DNA of 64,000 nucleotides from Sulfurimonas denitrificans DSM 1251 (lineage in GTDB: Bacteria > Campylobacterota > Campylobacteria > Campylobacterales > Sulfurimonadaceae). Of this stretch, positions 46,611 through 55,697 are shown one piece after another. The notes beneath the pieces are model-generated. The model made no database searches, was not told the origin of the DNA, and saw only the letters and a list, made by a program, of their open reading frames with translations. Within the stretch, counting starts at the first letter, position 1; each line of letters starts with the position of its first letter. The DNA is taken from contig NC_007575.1 of NCBI RefSeq assembly GCF_000012965.1, forward strand, positions 1 through 64,000. Reading direction: 5' to 3'. The position numbers and the translations under genes were made by a program.

Positions 46611-47304
46611 TATAAAAAGAGAGAGCTTACATGTAGAGTATGATGTCTCTTTACAAGGGGTAACTCTCTTAGAAGTTTTAAATGAGATAAAATACAAACT
46701 CGATGCAACTTTAACCTTTAACAGCGGATGCAGAAGCAGTGTCTGCGGAAGTTGCGCTCTTAGAGTAAATGGCAGAGAAGTTTTGGCATGTTCATATAAA
46801 GCAGAGGATGGCGATGTAGTAGAGCCTCTTTTAAATAGCCCAATAGAGCGTGATTTGGTAGTAAATATGGACAAAGCTTATAGTTTTAATGCAAAAGCAA
46901 AAGCGTGGCAGAGTAGTTTTGCACAACATGTAAAACTAACAGATGAAGATGAGATGAGAAATGCGCTTCAAAGTGACTGTATTTTGTGTGGTTCATGTTA
47001 TAGTGCATGCCCAGTTTATGAAGTAAATAAGGAGTTTTTAGGACCTTTTTCACTAACAAGAGTGTGGCGTTATGTAAGTGATAAAAGAGAAGAAAATCCA
47101 AAAGGTAAAATTGATAACATCCAAATTAATGGAGTTTGGGATTGCACTTTGTGCAATGCGTGTACCCTTGTTTGTCCTCAAGGGATTTCAAGTAAGGCCG
47201 ATATAGAAAAACTAAGAGCAAGAAGTGTTATGTTTGGTTATAGCGATTCATCATTTGCTAATTTTGGTGGCGGATTTAGCTTTGATGGGACTCCTAGTTT
47301 CTAA
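46600..47304 (+). CDS. sdhB: Succinate dehydrogenase/fumarate reductase iron-sulfur subunit-like
   Basis: This electron-transfer subunit has three clusters. The [2Fe-2S] Cys set is in SGCRSSVCGSCALRVNGREVLAC, the second cluster in CILCGSCYSACP, and the third in CTLCNACTLVCP. The third site has four cysteines (182, 185, 188, 192), whereas classical SdhB has a [3Fe-4S] cluster with three. A second [4Fe-4S] cluster, as in type E enzymes, is therefore likely. It overlaps sdhA by 11 bp. No membrane anchor (sdhC/D or CCG-domain sdhE) follows. Confidence 0.87.
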   Translation: MKINIKRESLHVEYDVSLQGVTLLEVLNEIKYKLDATLTFNSGCRSSVCGSCALRVNGREVLACSYKAEDGDVVEPLLNSPIERDLVVNMDKAYSFNAKAKAWQSSFAQHVKLTDEDEMRNALQSDCILCGSCYSACPVYEVNKEFLGPFSLTRVWRYVSDKREENPKGKIDNIQINGVWDCTLCNACTLVCPQGISSKADIEKLRARSVMFGYSDSSFANFGGGFSFDGTPSF

Positions 47305-47334
47305 TTGATTCCATATCTTTTCTATACAAATTGC

Positions 47335-47364
47335 ACAAAGAGAGCTAACTACAACTCTCTTTGT
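47335..47364 (+). terminator. Hairpin after sdhB
   Basis: ACAAAGAGAG and CTCTCTTTGT form a perfect 10-bp stem with a 10-base loop, 30 bp after the sdhB stop. The 3' arm is T-rich but no long T-run follows. Confidence 0.5.
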
Positions 47365-47432
47365 ACTACATGTATATAGAAGATGTATCGGAGATAACTC
47401 ATTTTTTAAGTTAGCTTAGATTTTGTTTGTTA

Positions 47433-47438
47433 TATAAT
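47433..47438 (+). promoter_or_regulatory. Likely -10 element for yajQ
   Basis: TATAAT lies 39 bp upstream of the yajQ ATG, in a T-rich context (TTTTGTTTGT) typical of this phylum. Confidence 0.45.
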
Positions 47439-47476
47439 CAAAACTATTTAGTTTTAAATAAATATGGAGCGCAGTA

Positions 47477-47974
47477 ATGGCAAAAGAGTACTCATTTGAT
47501 ATAAGTGCAAAGATAGATATGCAAAGCTTTAAAAATGCTATAAATCTTGTTGATAAAGAGGTAGCAAACCGCTACGATTTTAAAGGTACAACCTATGAGG
47601 TTGACTATAAAGAAAAAGATAAATTATTGGTTATGGTGGCATCAAGCGATAACAAACTTGACGCTCTAAAAGATATAGTTATAACAAAGCTTCTAAAACA
47701 AAACCTCTCATCAAAAGTATTAGAGGAGCAAAAAACTGAAAACTCAAGCGGAAACAATAGAAAGGTAACTTTTAAAATTGTTGATTATATTGAGTCAAAA
47801 GAGGCTAAAAAGATAGCAGCAGAGATAAAAAATCTAAAATTAAAAGTCACAGCTCAAATAGAGGGAGATTCTATCAGAGTAAAAGGTGCCAAACTTGATG
47901 ATTTACAAAAAGTTATAGCAACTATCCGCTCTATGGAGTGGGAAGCGCCTTTAGTTTTTGAAAATATGCGATAG
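47477..47974 (+). CDS. yajQ: YajQ-family nucleotide-binding protein
   Basis: This 165-residue protein has two repeated alpha/beta modules of the DUF520/YajQ family (YSFDISAKIDMQSFKNAINLVDKEVANRYDFKG; KEAKKIAAEIKNLKLKVTAQIEGDSIRVKGAKLDDLQ). Members bind nucleotides, and some bind cyclic di-GMP and act as effectors. Whether this one does is not visible. The ATG follows GGAGCG. It precedes a DNA-binding coiled-coil gene by 11 bp, so the two are likely co-transcribed. Confidence 0.93.
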   Translation: MAKEYSFDISAKIDMQSFKNAINLVDKEVANRYDFKGTTYEVDYKEKDKLLVMVASSDNKLDALKDIVITKLLKQNLSSKVLEEQKTENSSGNNRKVTFKIVDYIESKEAKKIAAEIKNLKLKVTAQIEGDSIRVKGAKLDDLQKVIATIRSMEWEAPLVFENMR

Positions 47975-47985
47975 GAGAGAGGAGA

Positions 47986-48654
47986 ATGTCAAAGCTAACT
48001 ATTTCTGATGCAGCAGAGTTTTTGGGTGTGTCTAAAGAGGCGATTCATAATCGCATAAGAAGAGGAACTCTAGAGTGTATTGTTGAAAATGATGTCAAAC
48101 TTGTGCTTATCAACCAAGAGGATAACACTAACAATATGCCAAAAAAACCACTAAATCAAAAATCAGTAGCTAAGAGCGATGAGAAATATTATAGGTTTTT
48201 AGAGGAGCAAAATACAAAGCTCCAACATAGAGTTGACACGCTTGAGGGTGAGACAAGAAGCTTAAGAGACCAAAAAGAGCAGATGCTTATAGATGAGAGA
48301 ATTAAGATTGAAAACATTTACAAAGAAAAAGATGAGCAGTTAAAAAACATCATAAATGCAATATCTTCAAAACTTCTTCTCTCTACTCCGCAGAAGATTC
48401 AAGATACGATAGAGGGTGAGATAGATGAAGCTCAAGATATAGAAGATGAACATGATGAGGATGTAGAGATAGGAAAAAGCAGGCTAACTTCTTTAAACAA
48501 ATATTTAAAAAGTCAAGATTTTTCAAAGAAAAAAATCTCCAAAATAAAAGAAAAATTTAAAGAGAGAGCAAAAGATGACTCAAGGGTAGTAATAATTGGT
48601 AAAAAATACTATATAGATTTTAAAAAATATGATTATAGCGATTTCTCTATTTAG
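47986..48654 (+). CDS. Helix-turn-helix DNA-binding protein with coiled coil
   Basis: The N-terminus (LTISDAAEFLGVSKEAIHNRIRRGTL) is an excisionase/MerR-like helix-turn-helix. It is followed by a coiled coil (about 65-125, EEQNTKLQHRVDTLEGETRSLRDQKEQ), an acidic linker (about 140-160) and a basic C-terminal segment that could fold separately (KSRLTSLNKYLKSQDFSKKK...VVIIGKKYYIDF). I do not recognise a named family. The architecture suggests a dimeric DNA-binding or chromosome-structuring protein. GGAGAGAGGAGA precedes the ATG. Confidence 0.75.
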   Translation: MSKLTISDAAEFLGVSKEAIHNRIRRGTLECIVENDVKLVLINQEDNTNNMPKKPLNQKSVAKSDEKYYRFLEEQNTKLQHRVDTLEGETRSLRDQKEQMLIDERIKIENIYKEKDEQLKNIINAISSKLLLSTPQKIQDTIEGEIDEAQDIEDEHDEDVEIGKSRLTSLNKYLKSQDFSKKKISKIKEKFKERAKDDSRVVIIGKKYYIDFKKYDYSDFSI

Positions 48655-48707
48655 ATAAAAGTTGCTTTATTTAAGCCACTTAGAGATAAAATTCGCATTC
48701 CAAAGAA

Positions 48708-48796
48708 GGACAGTTGGGAGAGTTGGTTTAATCCAGTCGCCTGGAACGCGGCCGTAGGGAAACTTACCGAGGGTTCGAATCCCTCACTGTCCACCA
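48708..48796 (+). tRNA. tRNA-Ser(GGA)
   Basis: A complete cloverleaf can be drawn. The acceptor is GGACAGT/ACTGTCC. The 3-bp D stem is GGA/TCC with a GG-containing loop. The anticodon stem is GTCGC/GCGGC with loop CTGGAAC (anticodon GGA at 48743-48745). The long variable arm (about 16 bases) is typical of serine, and the T arm is GAGGG-TTCGAAT-CCCTC. CCA is encoded. It reads UCC and UCU codons. The discriminator base (48793) is A, where most bacterial tRNA-Ser have G. Confidence 0.95.
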
Positions 48797-48903
48797 CAAA
48801 TTAATAAAAAAAATCACTGCAGTAGAGCAACAATCGATAATTTCAACCAATAAAAGCCTCTATATGGAGTACATAAGATATAATATAAGAAAAGCGGTAT
48901 TTA

Positions 48904-49356
48904 ATGGAAACTGAGTTAATTGTAAAATCTATCATGGGACTTATCGCACTTTTATCGCTTTTAGTGTTCTTTCTTTTTTTAGAACCAAACAAAGATAAAA
49001 AGAAGCCAAACAGTAACAGCAAGGTTGTTGTAGATAGAGATGAAGTAGAGAGTGAAGAGACAAATTTAGATGCTCTAGTTGCTATAATAAAAAATAAAAA
49101 ATCAGACAGTAAAAAACTCTCCTTTGCTCTTGATATGATTTTAAAACATCATGGAACATTCCATAAGAAGATGGGTGTAAGAGCGCATAAAGATTTTGAT
49201 ATTTATATGGATGTGCTTTTTACTCTTTGCAGACATCCAAATACGAATAAAGATTTGATAATAAATTTTGACAAAGAGTTAGCTCGTTTAAATCCAGATT
49301 ACAAGCAAGAGATAAATAATGCTATCTCAAAAGGTCTAAATTCAAGGGGTATCTAA
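48904..49356 (+). CDS. Membrane-anchored protein of unknown function
   Basis: This 150-residue protein has one N-terminal membrane helix (IMGLIALLSLLVFFLFLEP, about 10-28), a Lys/Ser/Asp-rich linker, and a helical soluble domain (about 55-150, LDALVAIIKNKKSDSKKLSFALDMILKHHGTF...LFTLCRHPNTNKDLIINFDKEL). The single N-terminal anchor places the domain in the cytoplasm if the positive-inside rule holds (KDKKK follows the helix). No family is recognised. It is convergent with the radical SAM gene, three bases apart. Confidence 0.7.
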   Translation: METELIVKSIMGLIALLSLLVFFLFLEPNKDKKKPNSNSKVVVDRDEVESEETNLDALVAIIKNKKSDSKKLSFALDMILKHHGTFHKKMGVRAHKDFDIYMDVLFTLCRHPNTNKDLIINFDKELARLNPDYKQEINNAISKGLNSRGI

Positions 49357-49358
49357 CT

Positions 49359-50867
49359 TTAGTGTTGCCTTTTATTAAAGCCAGATGTCCCCTTTTTGGC
49401 ACTTGGTGATATATTTGAGGTGTACTGCTTCAAATATGGCGGAACAACTCTTCCTTGAAGCCTCATCATGTCATCTATCATAATATTTGCTACAAATTCT
49501 GGAGACAACTTTTTTACCTCACACAGATATTTAAAAAGTAACTCGCCTAATCGTTGAAGTGAGATTTGCCAAGTTGAATCAGTCTGCTCATATATCCAAA
49601 GACTAAAATCATAAAAACTCTCAAATATTTTTCCATCTTGCCAGATTAGCTTTACGCTCTGCTTGAAGTTTCCGCTGTTATAAGTTAAATCCCAAAATCT
49701 TGAAAATCGCTTCATTATACCAATTTGGGTAAATGAGAGTTCTGATGTCTGCAAAACATCATAAGGAGGGATATCGCTATATATCATTTTATGCTCTATA
49801 TCATGGCGATTTATATAGGTTCCTGAGAGCTTCTTTAGGATTCCTATCTGTATCTCACAGCCACTAAGCGATACCAACTCATCTAAGTTTTTTCCAAAGC
49901 TCTCTAGTGATTCTCCTGGCAAACCAACAATCAAATCAAGATGAATGTGTGCGTGAGTCTCATTTTCTAAAAATAGTATATTCTCTTTAATCTTTTCTAA
50001 ATTTAAAACTCTTGAGATATTTTTTGCAATCTGAGGATTTAGAGTTTGTATCCCTATCTCAAGTTGTAGTGCACCATCTTTGAAAGATGCAATTTTGCTC
50101 TTTAGTGATTGTGGAAAATGGTCAGGCACCACTTCAAAATGGGCAAAATATGGCTCATTGAGGTCTTTATTTAAAAAGAAATCAAGCAGGATAGTTGCTG
50201 TTTTTATATTTAAGTTAAAAGTTCTATCTATAAACTTGAAATTTCTAGCTCCTCTTTGCCATAAAAGCTCAAACTCTTCAAGCAGTTTGTCTATATCAAA
50301 TGCCCTTACCTTCTCATCCATTGAAGAGAGGCAAAACTCACACTCAAATGGGCAACCACGAGAGGCTTCTACATAAATATAACGGTTTTTTATATCATCA
50401 TCACTGTAATATCTATATGGAAGAGTTATATTTTTCAGTGATGGCATACTCATTTTTATGACTTTTTCTCTTGGCTCATTTGATGAGAGGATATTTTTAC
50501 ATAGTTCATAAAAAGCTATATCGCCCTCTCCTTGAATAATAAAATCAGCAAGGTCAAGATTTACACGAAATGGCTCATGTGATACCTCTGGACCACCTAA
50601 GATGATTTTTGTAGCAGGAGAGACCTTCTTGATAATATGAATTAGTTCATAAACCTCTTTAACATTCCATATATATACGCCAATTCCTATGATTTGAGGA
50701 TTATGAAAGAGGAGTTTTTGAGCGATACTTTGAACTGCGTCGTTGATTGTAAACTCTTGAATTAGAGCATCACTCTGCAGTTGGGCCAAATTTGCAAAAA
50801 GGTATCTAAGAGCAATTGAAGTGTGAGTAAATCTAGAATTTAGAGTTGTTAAAATAATTTTTTTCAT
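49359..50867 (-). CDS. B12-binding radical SAM protein
   Basis: This 502-residue enzyme has a cobalamin-binding domain (about 1-135, PQIIGIGVYIWNVKEV, IILGGPEVSHEP) followed by a radical SAM domain with the cluster motif CPFECEFC (about 175-182, SRGCPFECEFCLSS). A C-terminal DUF4080-like region follows. The B12-binding part lacks an obvious DxHxxG loop, as is common in this subgroup. The substrate is unknown; many such enzymes methylate or rearrange small molecules or tRNA. It is a single-gene unit. Confidence 0.88.
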   Translation of the reverse strand: MKKIILTTLNSRFTHTSIALRYLFANLAQLQSDALIQEFTINDAVQSIAQKLLFHNPQIIGIGVYIWNVKEVYELIHIIKKVSPATKIILGGPEVSHEPFRVNLDLADFIIQGEGDIAFYELCKNILSSNEPREKVIKMSMPSLKNITLPYRYYSDDDIKNRYIYVEASRGCPFECEFCLSSMDEKVRAFDIDKLLEEFELLWQRGARNFKFIDRTFNLNIKTATILLDFFLNKDLNEPYFAHFEVVPDHFPQSLKSKIASFKDGALQLEIGIQTLNPQIAKNISRVLNLEKIKENILFLENETHAHIHLDLIVGLPGESLESFGKNLDELVSLSGCEIQIGILKKLSGTYINRHDIEHKMIYSDIPPYDVLQTSELSFTQIGIMKRFSRFWDLTYNSGNFKQSVKLIWQDGKIFESFYDFSLWIYEQTDSTWQISLQRLGELLFKYLCEVKKLSPEFVANIMIDDMMRLQGRVVPPYLKQYTSNISPSAKKGTSGFNKRQH

Positions 50868-50886
50868 GGGATAAGTTTAGCACAAT

Positions 50887-50920
50887 TTATCCGAGCCAAA
50901 AAGGGGGAATGGCTGGATAA
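50887..50920 (-). other. Long stem-loop upstream of the radical SAM gene
   Basis: TTATCC and GGATAA plus AGCCA and TGGCT form an 11-bp stem with one bulged base and an 11-base loop. It lies 20 bp before the radical SAM start, in the likely leader, or marks the end of the chemoreceptor transcript. No T-run follows. Confidence 0.4.
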
Positions 50921-51032
50921 TTAAAATAATTTATAGGTTATATTTCTCTTTTATGAAAGGGGTTGAACATAATCGAGATGCATAATGATATTAATTATTA
51001 GTTAACGTCAAGTAAATAGTTGGCAATTTTGA

Positions 51033-52358
51033 CTATTTTGCGCCACTTTTTGTATATTCTTGAACCATTTCATCCAGTTTTTTGAATAAAAGGTCAGATG
51101 ATTTCTCCATTTCAGTAAAGTTTTTAATAATTATATTTGGATTTTCGCCCTTTAAAACAGTTTTGGCTTTTACAAATTCATAGTTTTTGATAGCGTAATC
51201 ATGAACATTTGCATGAACAGAATCTATCTCTTTGAAAGTTTTTGTATGACCAAACTTATCAGCTCCTAAACCAGTGTACCATTTACCCATGCGGCAATCT
51301 TTGTGCCCTATGAAAGTGTTTACTGTATTTGAACTCAATAGAGTTGAGTAGGCATTTGATTTAAAGATTATATGATCTACTTTTACAAGAGATGTAAATA
51401 GTTGGTTATTGATAGCAGTTGAAATTTCTGAGGATTTGTTAGCGTAGGAATTTAACTCTTCAAAAGTTTTTTCAAATTCTGAAATAACGTTGTTTGACTC
51501 TGTTGCAATCTCTGAAATATTCTCAGAGCTGCTTATCATCTCATTTGACTCTTGTTGAAGAGTGGAGATATTGATCTCTATCTCTTGTGTCGCTTTTTGT
51601 GTACGTTCTGCAAGTTTGCGAACTTCATCTGCAACAACAGCGAAACCACGTCCATGCTCACCCGCACGCGCTGCTTCAATAGCGGCATTTAGAGCTAGTA
51701 AATTTGTTTGATCTGCAATATCTTTGATAAGGCCAACAACGTTTGAGATATCTCTAGTCCTTTGCCCAAGATTTATGATGACATCATGTGAAGATGAAAT
51801 TGAATCGACCAAAGTGGCTAGTTTTTGGCTAATATCTTTAACATTTTCTAAACTTCTCTCTGATAATAAGGCTGTTTTTTCAGAAACTTTTGAAATCTCA
51901 TCTGAACCATTTTGAGCAATGGCAATATCGTGCTGAATAATTTCAAGTCCACCGCTTACTCCTCCACCAAGAACACTAAAGTCATTGGATAGTTTACTCT
52001 TTATTTTTGTTTCATGCCCTAAAGAGATAGAAGAGATTGCAAGTTGGAGTTTTTGCGAAGTTGTGCGAAAGATGCCATGAAGACCGTGTGGGTCTGTGCT
52101 TCTGTGAGTTTTCCCATTTGCAGCACTCTCTATAGATGTTTGAACATCTCGCATAAAGGCTTCAAACTGATCAAGTGCATCATTGATGCTCCAAGCAAAT
52201 GCAGACTCTTTTGAGTTGTCATTTGGGATGCGTGTAATTCTTGCACTTAGTTTCCCAGCAGCAGCATCTTTGAGTGCTTTGATAATCTCATCATGCATCT
52301 GCGCATGTCTTTTTTTATTTCCGTTTTTATTGATTTTGAAGAGAGATAATAAGCTCAT
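51033..52358 (-). CDS. Cytoplasmic chemoreceptor with C-terminal CZB domain
   Basis: This is a 441-residue methyl-accepting protein with no membrane segment, so it is cytosolic. The HAMP-like N-terminus (about 20-120) leads to the signalling tip [39 protein letters not shown] (about 215-250). The C-terminus is a chemoreceptor zinc-binding domain with His and Cys ligands in [19 protein letters not shown] and [11 protein letters not shown] domains bind zinc and have been linked to oxidant or zinc sensing. Its ATG lies 32 bp inside the end of the upstream PAS gene, so the two are coupled. Confidence 0.92.
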   Translation of the reverse strand: MSLLSLFKINKNGNKKRHAQMHDEIIKALKDAAAGKLSARITRIPNDNSKESAFAWSINDALDQFEAFMRDVQTSIESAANGKTHRSTDPHGLHGIFRTTSQKLQLAISSISLGHETKIKSKLSNDFSVLGGGVSGGLEIIQHDIAIAQNGSDEISKVSEKTALLSERSLENVKDISQKLATLVDSISSSHDVIINLGQRTRDISNVVGLIKDIADQTNLLALNAAIEAARAGEHGRGFAVVADEVRKLAERTQKATQEIEINISTLQQESNEMISSSENISEIATESNNVISEFEKTFEELNSYANKSSEISTAINNQLFTSLVKVDHIIFKSNAYSTLLSSNTVNTFIGHKDCRMGKWYTGLGADKFGHTKTFKEIDSVHANVHDYAIKNYEFVKAKTVLKGENPNIIIKNFTEMEKSSDLLFKKLDEMVQEYTKSGAK

Positions 52359-52815
52359 CGTACACCATTCCTTTATCTGCTAAAATGTCTGTTAAAATCT
52401 TAAATGAAGCGTCAACACCACCGCTCTTTTCTACTTCAACCATCTTTTTATAAAGAGGAATGATGATTTCAAGAGCTTTTGGATTAGGTTTGCGTCTAAC
52501 TGAGTAGTAGTCAACGATATTACCACTCTCATCTAGAGTAGCAGTAATATTTGCATATACCCAGTATGCGTTATTGTTCTTTGTTTTGTTGATAACATAA
52601 GCAAAAACCTCCTCTTTTTTAGGAATAGTTTCCCATAAGTATCTAAAAACAGCTTTTGGCATATCTGGATGTCTTATGATGCTGTGGGGTTTTCCAAGCA
52701 GCTCCTCTTCACTGTACTCTGCCATCTCCATAAAAATTTGATTGCAGTAAGTAATACGACCCTTTAGATCAGTTTTTGAAACAATAAAATCATCTTCTTT
52801 CATCTCTCTTATCAT
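52327..52815 (-). CDS. Aer/CetB-like PAS domain protein
   Basis: This is a 162-residue PAS sensor (about 10-115), with [52 protein letters not shown], very close to the FAD-binding PAS of Aer and CetB. It has no transmitter of its own. It is followed, with 32-bp overlap, by a CZB chemoreceptor. In Campylobacter, energy taxis uses a split PAS protein (CetB) and receptor (CetA); a similar split system is inferred here. The FAD ligand is family knowledge, not visible. Confidence 0.88.
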   Translation of the reverse strand: MIREMKEDDFIVSKTDLKGRITYCNQIFMEMAEYSEEELLGKPHSIIRHPDMPKAVFRYLWETIPKKEEVFAYVINKTKNNNAYWVYANITATLDESGNIVDYYSVRRKPNPKALEIIIPLYKKMVEVEKSGGVDASFKILTDILADKGMVYDELIISLQNQ

Positions 52816-52871
52816 AAATACCCTCCTTTTTTAGCATATACCATAATACAGTTCTAATATAAAACTTTAAT

Positions 52872-54053
52872 ATGGTTTTAAGTTGGAATGATTATATCAA
52901 AAAAATTAGTATATTAATAGTACAATTGCAAATGTCAATTATATTAGCAATTTTTTATTTTTTTTATTTTTCAATTATTGGTGTTTATGTTATTTTTTTG
53001 CCAAAAGTCCTCTCTATGGCTGGATATGGAGCAAGTGATATAGGCATCATCTTTGCAGCGGCTCCTCTGGTGCGCTTTGTAGTTCCTTTTGCTTTCATAA
53101 AAGGCTTGAAGATAAACATAGCGAGTTTTAATATTGCACTTTTGATTATGTCTCTTAGTTCCATCTCCTTTTATTTTTCACTCGATAGCTTTTATAAACT
53201 TCTTTTCTCAAATATAACCTTAGGTATTGGTCTTAGCATAGTGCTTCCATATATAGAGGTAATATCGCTGCAATACTTAAAAAAAGAGAGATATGGCAAA
53301 GTAAGACTCTTTGGTTCAGTTGGATTTATCTTAGTAGCTCTTGTTTTGGTAAAGTTTTTAGATGACCCTAGAGTTGCACTTCTATACCTTTTAATTTTAA
53401 CTTTTATAACAGCATTTATTGGGCATATAATTGCAAAAAAAGCAGCTACTATTTTAGAAAAACAGGTAGAGCATCTAAATGATATAAATATATTAAAAGA
53501 TTGGAAATTATGGCTTGGACTAACTCTTATGCAGGTAAGTTTTGGCTCTTTTTACAACTTTTTTACAATCTATACAACTGATCATGGTGTAACTCTTGAT
53601 GTAACAATCTATCTTTGGACTTTTGGGGTTATAGTAGAGATTTTTATGCTCTATTCTCAAGGTTCACTTCTGCGTAAAAATTTACTCCTTATTCTTCAGT
53701 TAAGCACTTTAGCAACAGCTCTACGTTGGTTTTTACTATTTTTATTTCCTAGCAGTATAGGATTTTTGTTCTTTTCACAATCTCTACATGCGCTTAGTTT
53801 TGCGCTCTTTCACTCAGCAGCAATTAGCTATCTTTTTTACTTATATAAGCATAAATCTTTAGCACAACAGTTTTTTTCAGGAATTACTTACGGGTTTGGA
53901 GCATTTTTAGGTGCGCTTATTGCAGGGTATGTGTATGAATTTTATCCGAGCTACCTCTTCTTAAGTGCGACACTTATCGCACTTATGGCAGCGTGGTTTT
54001 TATATCTTTGGGGAAGCAGTCAAAAAGGTGTTAATAATCAGCAATTAGATTAA
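52872..54053 (+). CDS. MFS-family transporter
   Basis: This is a 12-helix membrane transporter of about 393 residues. Helices run from residue 12 to the end (FYFFYFSIIGVYVIFLPKVL, AAPLVRFVVPFAF, YGKVRLFGSVGFILVALVLVKFL). The KVRLFGSVGF element is characteristic of the MFS_1-like / HcaT-nucleoside symporter branch. The substrate is unknown. An alternative start at ATG 52932 would cut into the first helix. Neither start has a clear ribosome site. The 3' end overlaps the convergent DUF481 gene by 23 bp. Confidence 0.8.
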   Translation: MVLSWNDYIKKISILIVQLQMSIILAIFYFFYFSIIGVYVIFLPKVLSMAGYGASDIGIIFAAAPLVRFVVPFAFIKGLKINIASFNIALLIMSLSSISFYFSLDSFYKLLFSNITLGIGLSIVLPYIEVISLQYLKKERYGKVRLFGSVGFILVALVLVKFLDDPRVALLYLLILTFITAFIGHIIAKKAATILEKQVEHLNDINILKDWKLWLGLTLMQVSFGSFYNFFTIYTTDHGVTLDVTIYLWTFGVIVEIFMLYSQGSLLRKNLLLILQLSTLATALRWFLLFLFPSSIGFLFFSQSLHALSFALFHSAAISYLFYLYKHKSLAQQFFSGITYGFGAFLGALIAGYVYEFYPSYLFLSATLIALMAAWFLYLWGSSQKGVNNQQLD

Positions 54054-54837
54054 AAGTAAACATTTTATCTGTCGAAGTTTTTCCAGAAAACGGTGGATGG
54101 TTTGTATAGTCGATGTGATAAGCGATGCCAGCTGAGAATATGTCAGATAGTTTTGTTGTAAAGGCTGTTTTTGAGTAAAGAAAATAGTTTTGGACATCTG
54201 AGAATTCTGATCTAAAACTTAATGTTTGATGAAACTTTAAATTTTCTAACATCTGCATATTATAAACACCTTTTATTCTGTAACCGAGGTAAGAGTTAAT
54301 CGGCTCGCCATAAATCTTATCTTTTACATATAGAAAGTTTCCATCCAAATTCAAATCATGATAATCTGTTTCTATCAGTACATATTTAGCACCAGGTCCA
54401 GTGTAAAACTGATAATCATAACCAGAAAATTTATCATCTTTGTACCCAACTAAGTAGTTAAGAGAGAGTACTTTTGATAGTTTATAATCATAAAGAAGTT
54501 CGCCTAAGAACCTATTTTTACTCTCTTTATTGTTTTCTGTTCCATATTGCATAAGCATTGAAGCCTCAAGAGAGTGTAAGTCCCATCTGTTTGTTAATTT
54601 TGTATCTGCATTAAAAGCTTCTGTATTTGTATTTCCAGAGTTTGAGACATAACCGATTTCAGCACGAGCCTTAAAGATATAATCCTCTTTTGGAAGTGTT
54701 GATTGAAGTTCTTTTAGATTTGCTTTTAGTTTAGCAATTTTTGCTTTTGTCTCTTTTATCTCATCTTTTACATCTTCTGTATTTGCTGCTATTAGGCAAG
54801 AAGTTATCAGAGAAAGGGCAACTATTTTTTTGTACAT
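54031..54837 (-). CDS. DUF481 outer membrane beta-barrel protein
   Basis: This is a predicted outer-membrane protein (268 residues). I start at ATG 54837 (MYKKIVALSLITSCLIAANT), which has AAGGATTG upstream and gives a clean signal peptide. The longer frame to 54903 adds 22 residues without one. A short coiled coil (about 22-46, VKDEIKETKAKIAKLKANLKELQ) precedes a barrel typical of DUF481/YdiY (ARAEIGYVSNSGNTNTEAFNADTKLTNRW), ending in an aromatic residue (LIADY). Function is unknown. It lies 4 bp downstream of mscS and overlaps the convergent MFS gene. Confidence 0.85.
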   Translation of the reverse strand: MYKKIVALSLITSCLIAANTEDVKDEIKETKAKIAKLKANLKELQSTLPKEDYIFKARAEIGYVSNSGNTNTEAFNADTKLTNRWDLHSLEASMLMQYGTENNKESKNRFLGELLYDYKLSKVLSLNYLVGYKDDKFSGYDYQFYTGPGAKYVLIETDYHDLNLDGNFLYVKDKIYGEPINSYLGYRIKGVYNMQMLENLKFHQTLSFRSEFSDVQNYFLYSKTAFTTKLSDIFSAGIAYHIDYTNHPPFSGKTSTDKMFTFNLIADY

Positions 54838-54841
54838 TTTT

Positions 54842-55654
54842 TCAATCCTTTTTTGTATGAATATCCATCTGTGGAAATGGGATAGATATCCCTTTTTCAT
54901 CAAATGTAGTTTTTATTTTTTCTAACATGTCAAAGTTTACACTCCAGAAATCTTCATTGCTTACCCATACTCTAAATGTAAAATTTACGCTGCTTTGTGC
55001 AAGTTCACTAACTGCTACAAGTGGCTCTGGCTCTTTTAAAACTCTCTCATCCTCTTTGATGATTTGTTGTAGAGTCTCTTTTACAAATTTTAAATCATCG
55101 TTATACCCTACACCAATAGAGAGAGTGACACGACGTGTAGGTTTGTTAGAGTAGTTTGTTATAGTAGAGTTTATAATAGATGAGTTTGGAACCATAACAG
55201 TTTTGTTATCTGGTGTTGCTAAAATAGTTGAGAAAAGATTTATCTCCTCAACTTTACCAGAAGTATCAGCTGCATCTATGACATCTCCAACTCTAAATGG
55301 TCTAAATATAATAATAAGAACAGCAGCGCCAATGTTTGAGAGAGAATCTTTAAGAGCTAAACCAATCGCTAAAGACGCAGCTCCAAAAATTGCCAAAAAT
55401 GATGTTGTATTTATGCCAAGAGTATTAAGTGATGTTAGAATAACAACTATAAAAAGGGCAAAATAGATAACTTTTGACAAAAACTCAACCAGGGTTAAAT
55501 CTACTTTTGCACTAATCATAATTTTTTTAATAACCGATGTTATTTTTTTTATAATAAACTTTCCTATGAAAAAAATAACGATAGCCGCTAGAGCTTTTAA
55601 GCCATATTCACTTATGTATAAAATAGTTAAATCACTATATTTTGATATATCCAT
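54842..55654 (-). CDS. mscS: Small-conductance mechanosensitive channel MscS
   Basis: This osmotic-release channel has 270 residues, close to E. coli MscS (286). Three N-terminal helices are followed by the pore-lining TM3 (TSFLAIFGAASLAIGLALKDSLSNIGAAVLIIIFRPFRVGD) with Ala/Gly packing. The cytoplasmic beta domain (VPNSSIINSTITNYS) and the C-terminal cage come next. It is co-transcribed with the DUF481 gene. Confidence 0.93.
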   Translation of the reverse strand: MDISKYSDLTILYISEYGLKALAAIVIFFIGKFIIKKITSVIKKIMISAKVDLTLVEFLSKVIYFALFIVVILTSLNTLGINTTSFLAIFGAASLAIGLALKDSLSNIGAAVLIIIFRPFRVGDVIDAADTSGKVEEINLFSTILATPDNKTVMVPNSSIINSTITNYSNKPTRRVTLSIGVGYNDDLKFVKETLQQIIKEDERVLKEPEPLVAVSELAQSSVNFTFRVWVSNEDFWSVNFDMLEKIKTTFDEKGISIPFPQMDIHTKKD

Positions 55655-55697
55655 ATCTACCCTTTAAAAAATTTTTGGAATTATATCAAAAATAGGG

